Of a stretch of DNA of 64,000 nt, positions 63,161 to 64,000 are shown in pieces. The DNA comes from Hyphomicrobium sp. (lineage in GTDB: Bacteria > Pseudomonadota > Alphaproteobacteria > Rhizobiales > Hyphomicrobiaceae), in assembly GCA_030148425.1 (NCBI GenBank), contig JASBTM010000001.1, positions 124,001-188,000 of the forward strand, given 5' to 3'. The notes beneath the pieces are model-generated. The model was not told the origin of the DNA, ran no database searches, and was given only the letters and a program-made list of their open reading frames with translations. The position numbers and the translations under genes are program-made. Position 1 is the stretch's first letter. Each line of letters opens with the position of its first letter.

Positions 63161-64000
63161 TTAGGCCGCCTTTTTGAGTTCCACTTCGATCGTTACGTGG
63201 GAAAGTTCATCGAGATGGTTGAGCTTTTCGCGGTAGTGTGAGGGCGGCATGGGCTGATCGGAGACAATGGCGACAATCGCGCCATGGTGACCGGGGCCGA
63301 GCTGCCAGACGTGAAGATCGGTGATCCGATCTTTCTCGTTTTCCACCGCCGCGCGGATTTCACCAGACAGCTCCTCGTCGGCCGGGATGTAGTCAAGTAG
63401 AACCCCGCCAGCTTCCCTGATTAGGCTCACAGACCAGTTTGCAATTACAAACGCGCCCACGATGCCCATCACTGGATCTAACCAGATCCAGCCATAGATG
63501 CTGCCGGCGGTTAGAGCGATAATCGCTAAGACTGAAGTCAATGCATCGGCCAGAACGTGGATGTAGGCTGCGCGTAAATTATTGTCTCGGCCCTTGGCGT
63601 GATCATCTGCGGCGTGATGATGCTGATGATCATCGCCGTGGTCGTTACTATGTCCATGTGTGTGGGAATGGCTATGGCCGTGATCATCCTTGAGCAACCA
63701 TGCGCTGGCGATATTGACCGCGAGGCCTAGAACAGCAACGGCAATGGCTTCCGGAAAATAAATAGGGACAGGATTGCGCAGTCGAACAAGGCTTTCCCAC
63801 GCTATCAGCAATGCGATCAGAGCGAGCACAATAGCGCTCGCGAAGCCTGCGAGGTCACCCATCTTGCCGGTGCCAAATGTGAATCGCGAGTTATGGGCGT
63901 TGCGGCGGGCATAGAAGTAAGCAAGCGCGGCGATCACCATGGCGGTGGCGTGCGTCGCCATATGCCAACCGTCAGCGACAAGCGCCATCGAGCCGTAGAC
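63161..64000 (-). CDS. dmeF: cation diffusion facilitator, DmeF-type Co/Ni exporter (5' end outside window)
   Basis: At least 280 residues; the frame is open to the right edge (VYGSMALVADGWHMATHATAMVIAALAY). The DGWHM motif in TM2, in place of the usual HxxxD of Zn-type CDFs, and the His-rich loop (DDHGHSHSHTHGHSNDHGDDHQHHH) are characteristic of DmeF. HVLADALTSVLAI in TM5 carries the second metal-site pair. A C-terminal cytoplasmic ferredoxin-like domain ends the protein. It exports Co2+/Ni2+ from the cytoplasm to the periplasm. Confidence 0.9.
   Translation of the reverse strand, partial: VYGSMALVADGWHMATHATAMVIAALAYFYARRNAHNSRFTFGTGKMGDLAGFASAIVLALIALLIAWESLVRLRNPVPIYFPEAIAVAVLGLAVNIASAWLLKDDHGHSHSHTHGHSNDHGDDHQHHHAADDHAKGRDNNLRAAYIHVLADALTSVLAIIALTAGSIYGWIWLDPVMGIVGAFVIANWSVSLIREAGGVLLDYIPADEELSGEIRAAVENEKDRITDLHVWQLGPGHHGAIVAIVSDQPMPPSHYREKLNHLDELSHVTIEVELKKAA

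Overview
This window is a stretch of chromosome from an alphaproteobacterium of the Hyphomicrobiales, most likely Hyphomicrobium or a close relative. The evidence is moderately high GC, the gene order rpmH-rnpA-yidC-engB-argB, the HIG1/ATR/etfBA/3-hydroxyacyl-CoA dehydrogenase cluster, DUF4167, two tandem rppH-type Nudix genes, and an oxalate module of the kind known from methylotrophs. No insertion sequence, prophage or CRISPR array is visible. One tRNA (Arg, anticodon ACG) is present.

Layout. 1-8 kb is accessory: the end of a Gly-rich S74-type protein, a DUF2950 protein, small membrane and unknown proteins, a YiaW/YiaV-like (DUF3302 + HlyD) pair, and two exported DUF1254/DUF1214 proteins. 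8.1-15 kb is a heavy-metal efflux locus: czcB- and czcA-like genes, a DUF3240 gene and a 54-aa membrane ORF missed by the ORF track. It is divergent from an OmpR/PhoQ-like two-component pair whose regulator appears to start at ATT behind a tandem TTTCAGGTT operator. 15-19.5 kb holds a cupin gene, odd repeats, tRNA-Arg, an orphan histidine kinase and a flavoprotein oxidoreductase that has lost its redox cysteines.

19.6-27.2 kb is core: rpmH, rnpA (no canonical start codon), yidC, engB, a Clp_N/proline-rich/membrane-anchored protein, argB and a HAD nucleotidase. 27.2-33.4 kb has a LysE exporter, an SDR, a zinc-ribbon membrane protein, then hbd, etfA, etfB, the cobalamin adenosyltransferase and a HIG1 protein. 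33.6-38 kb has an EnvC-like protein and the CtpA protease (coupled by TAATG) and two RppH paralogues. 38-40.7 kb is a cyanide-insensitive-type bd oxidase operon (cydA-cydB-DUF2474).

42.5-48.6 kb contains MFS transporters and a likely oxalate module: an oxalate-type CoA ligase, a PanE2-like reductase and an OxlT-family antiporter. The panE- and oxlT-like genes diverge around a perfect palindrome. By analogy with Methylobacterium this would take up oxalate, activate it to oxalyl-CoA and reduce it to glyoxylate for the serine cycle. 48.6-58.5 kb is core again: rhomboid protease, ubiG, lysC, ptsP, a RodZ-like protein, prfA, prmC and DUF4167. 58.5-64 kb has a P450-like orphan, a MOSC protein, clpB and the start of a DmeF-type metal exporter.

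All calls come from reading the translations and the DNA; no database search was possible.
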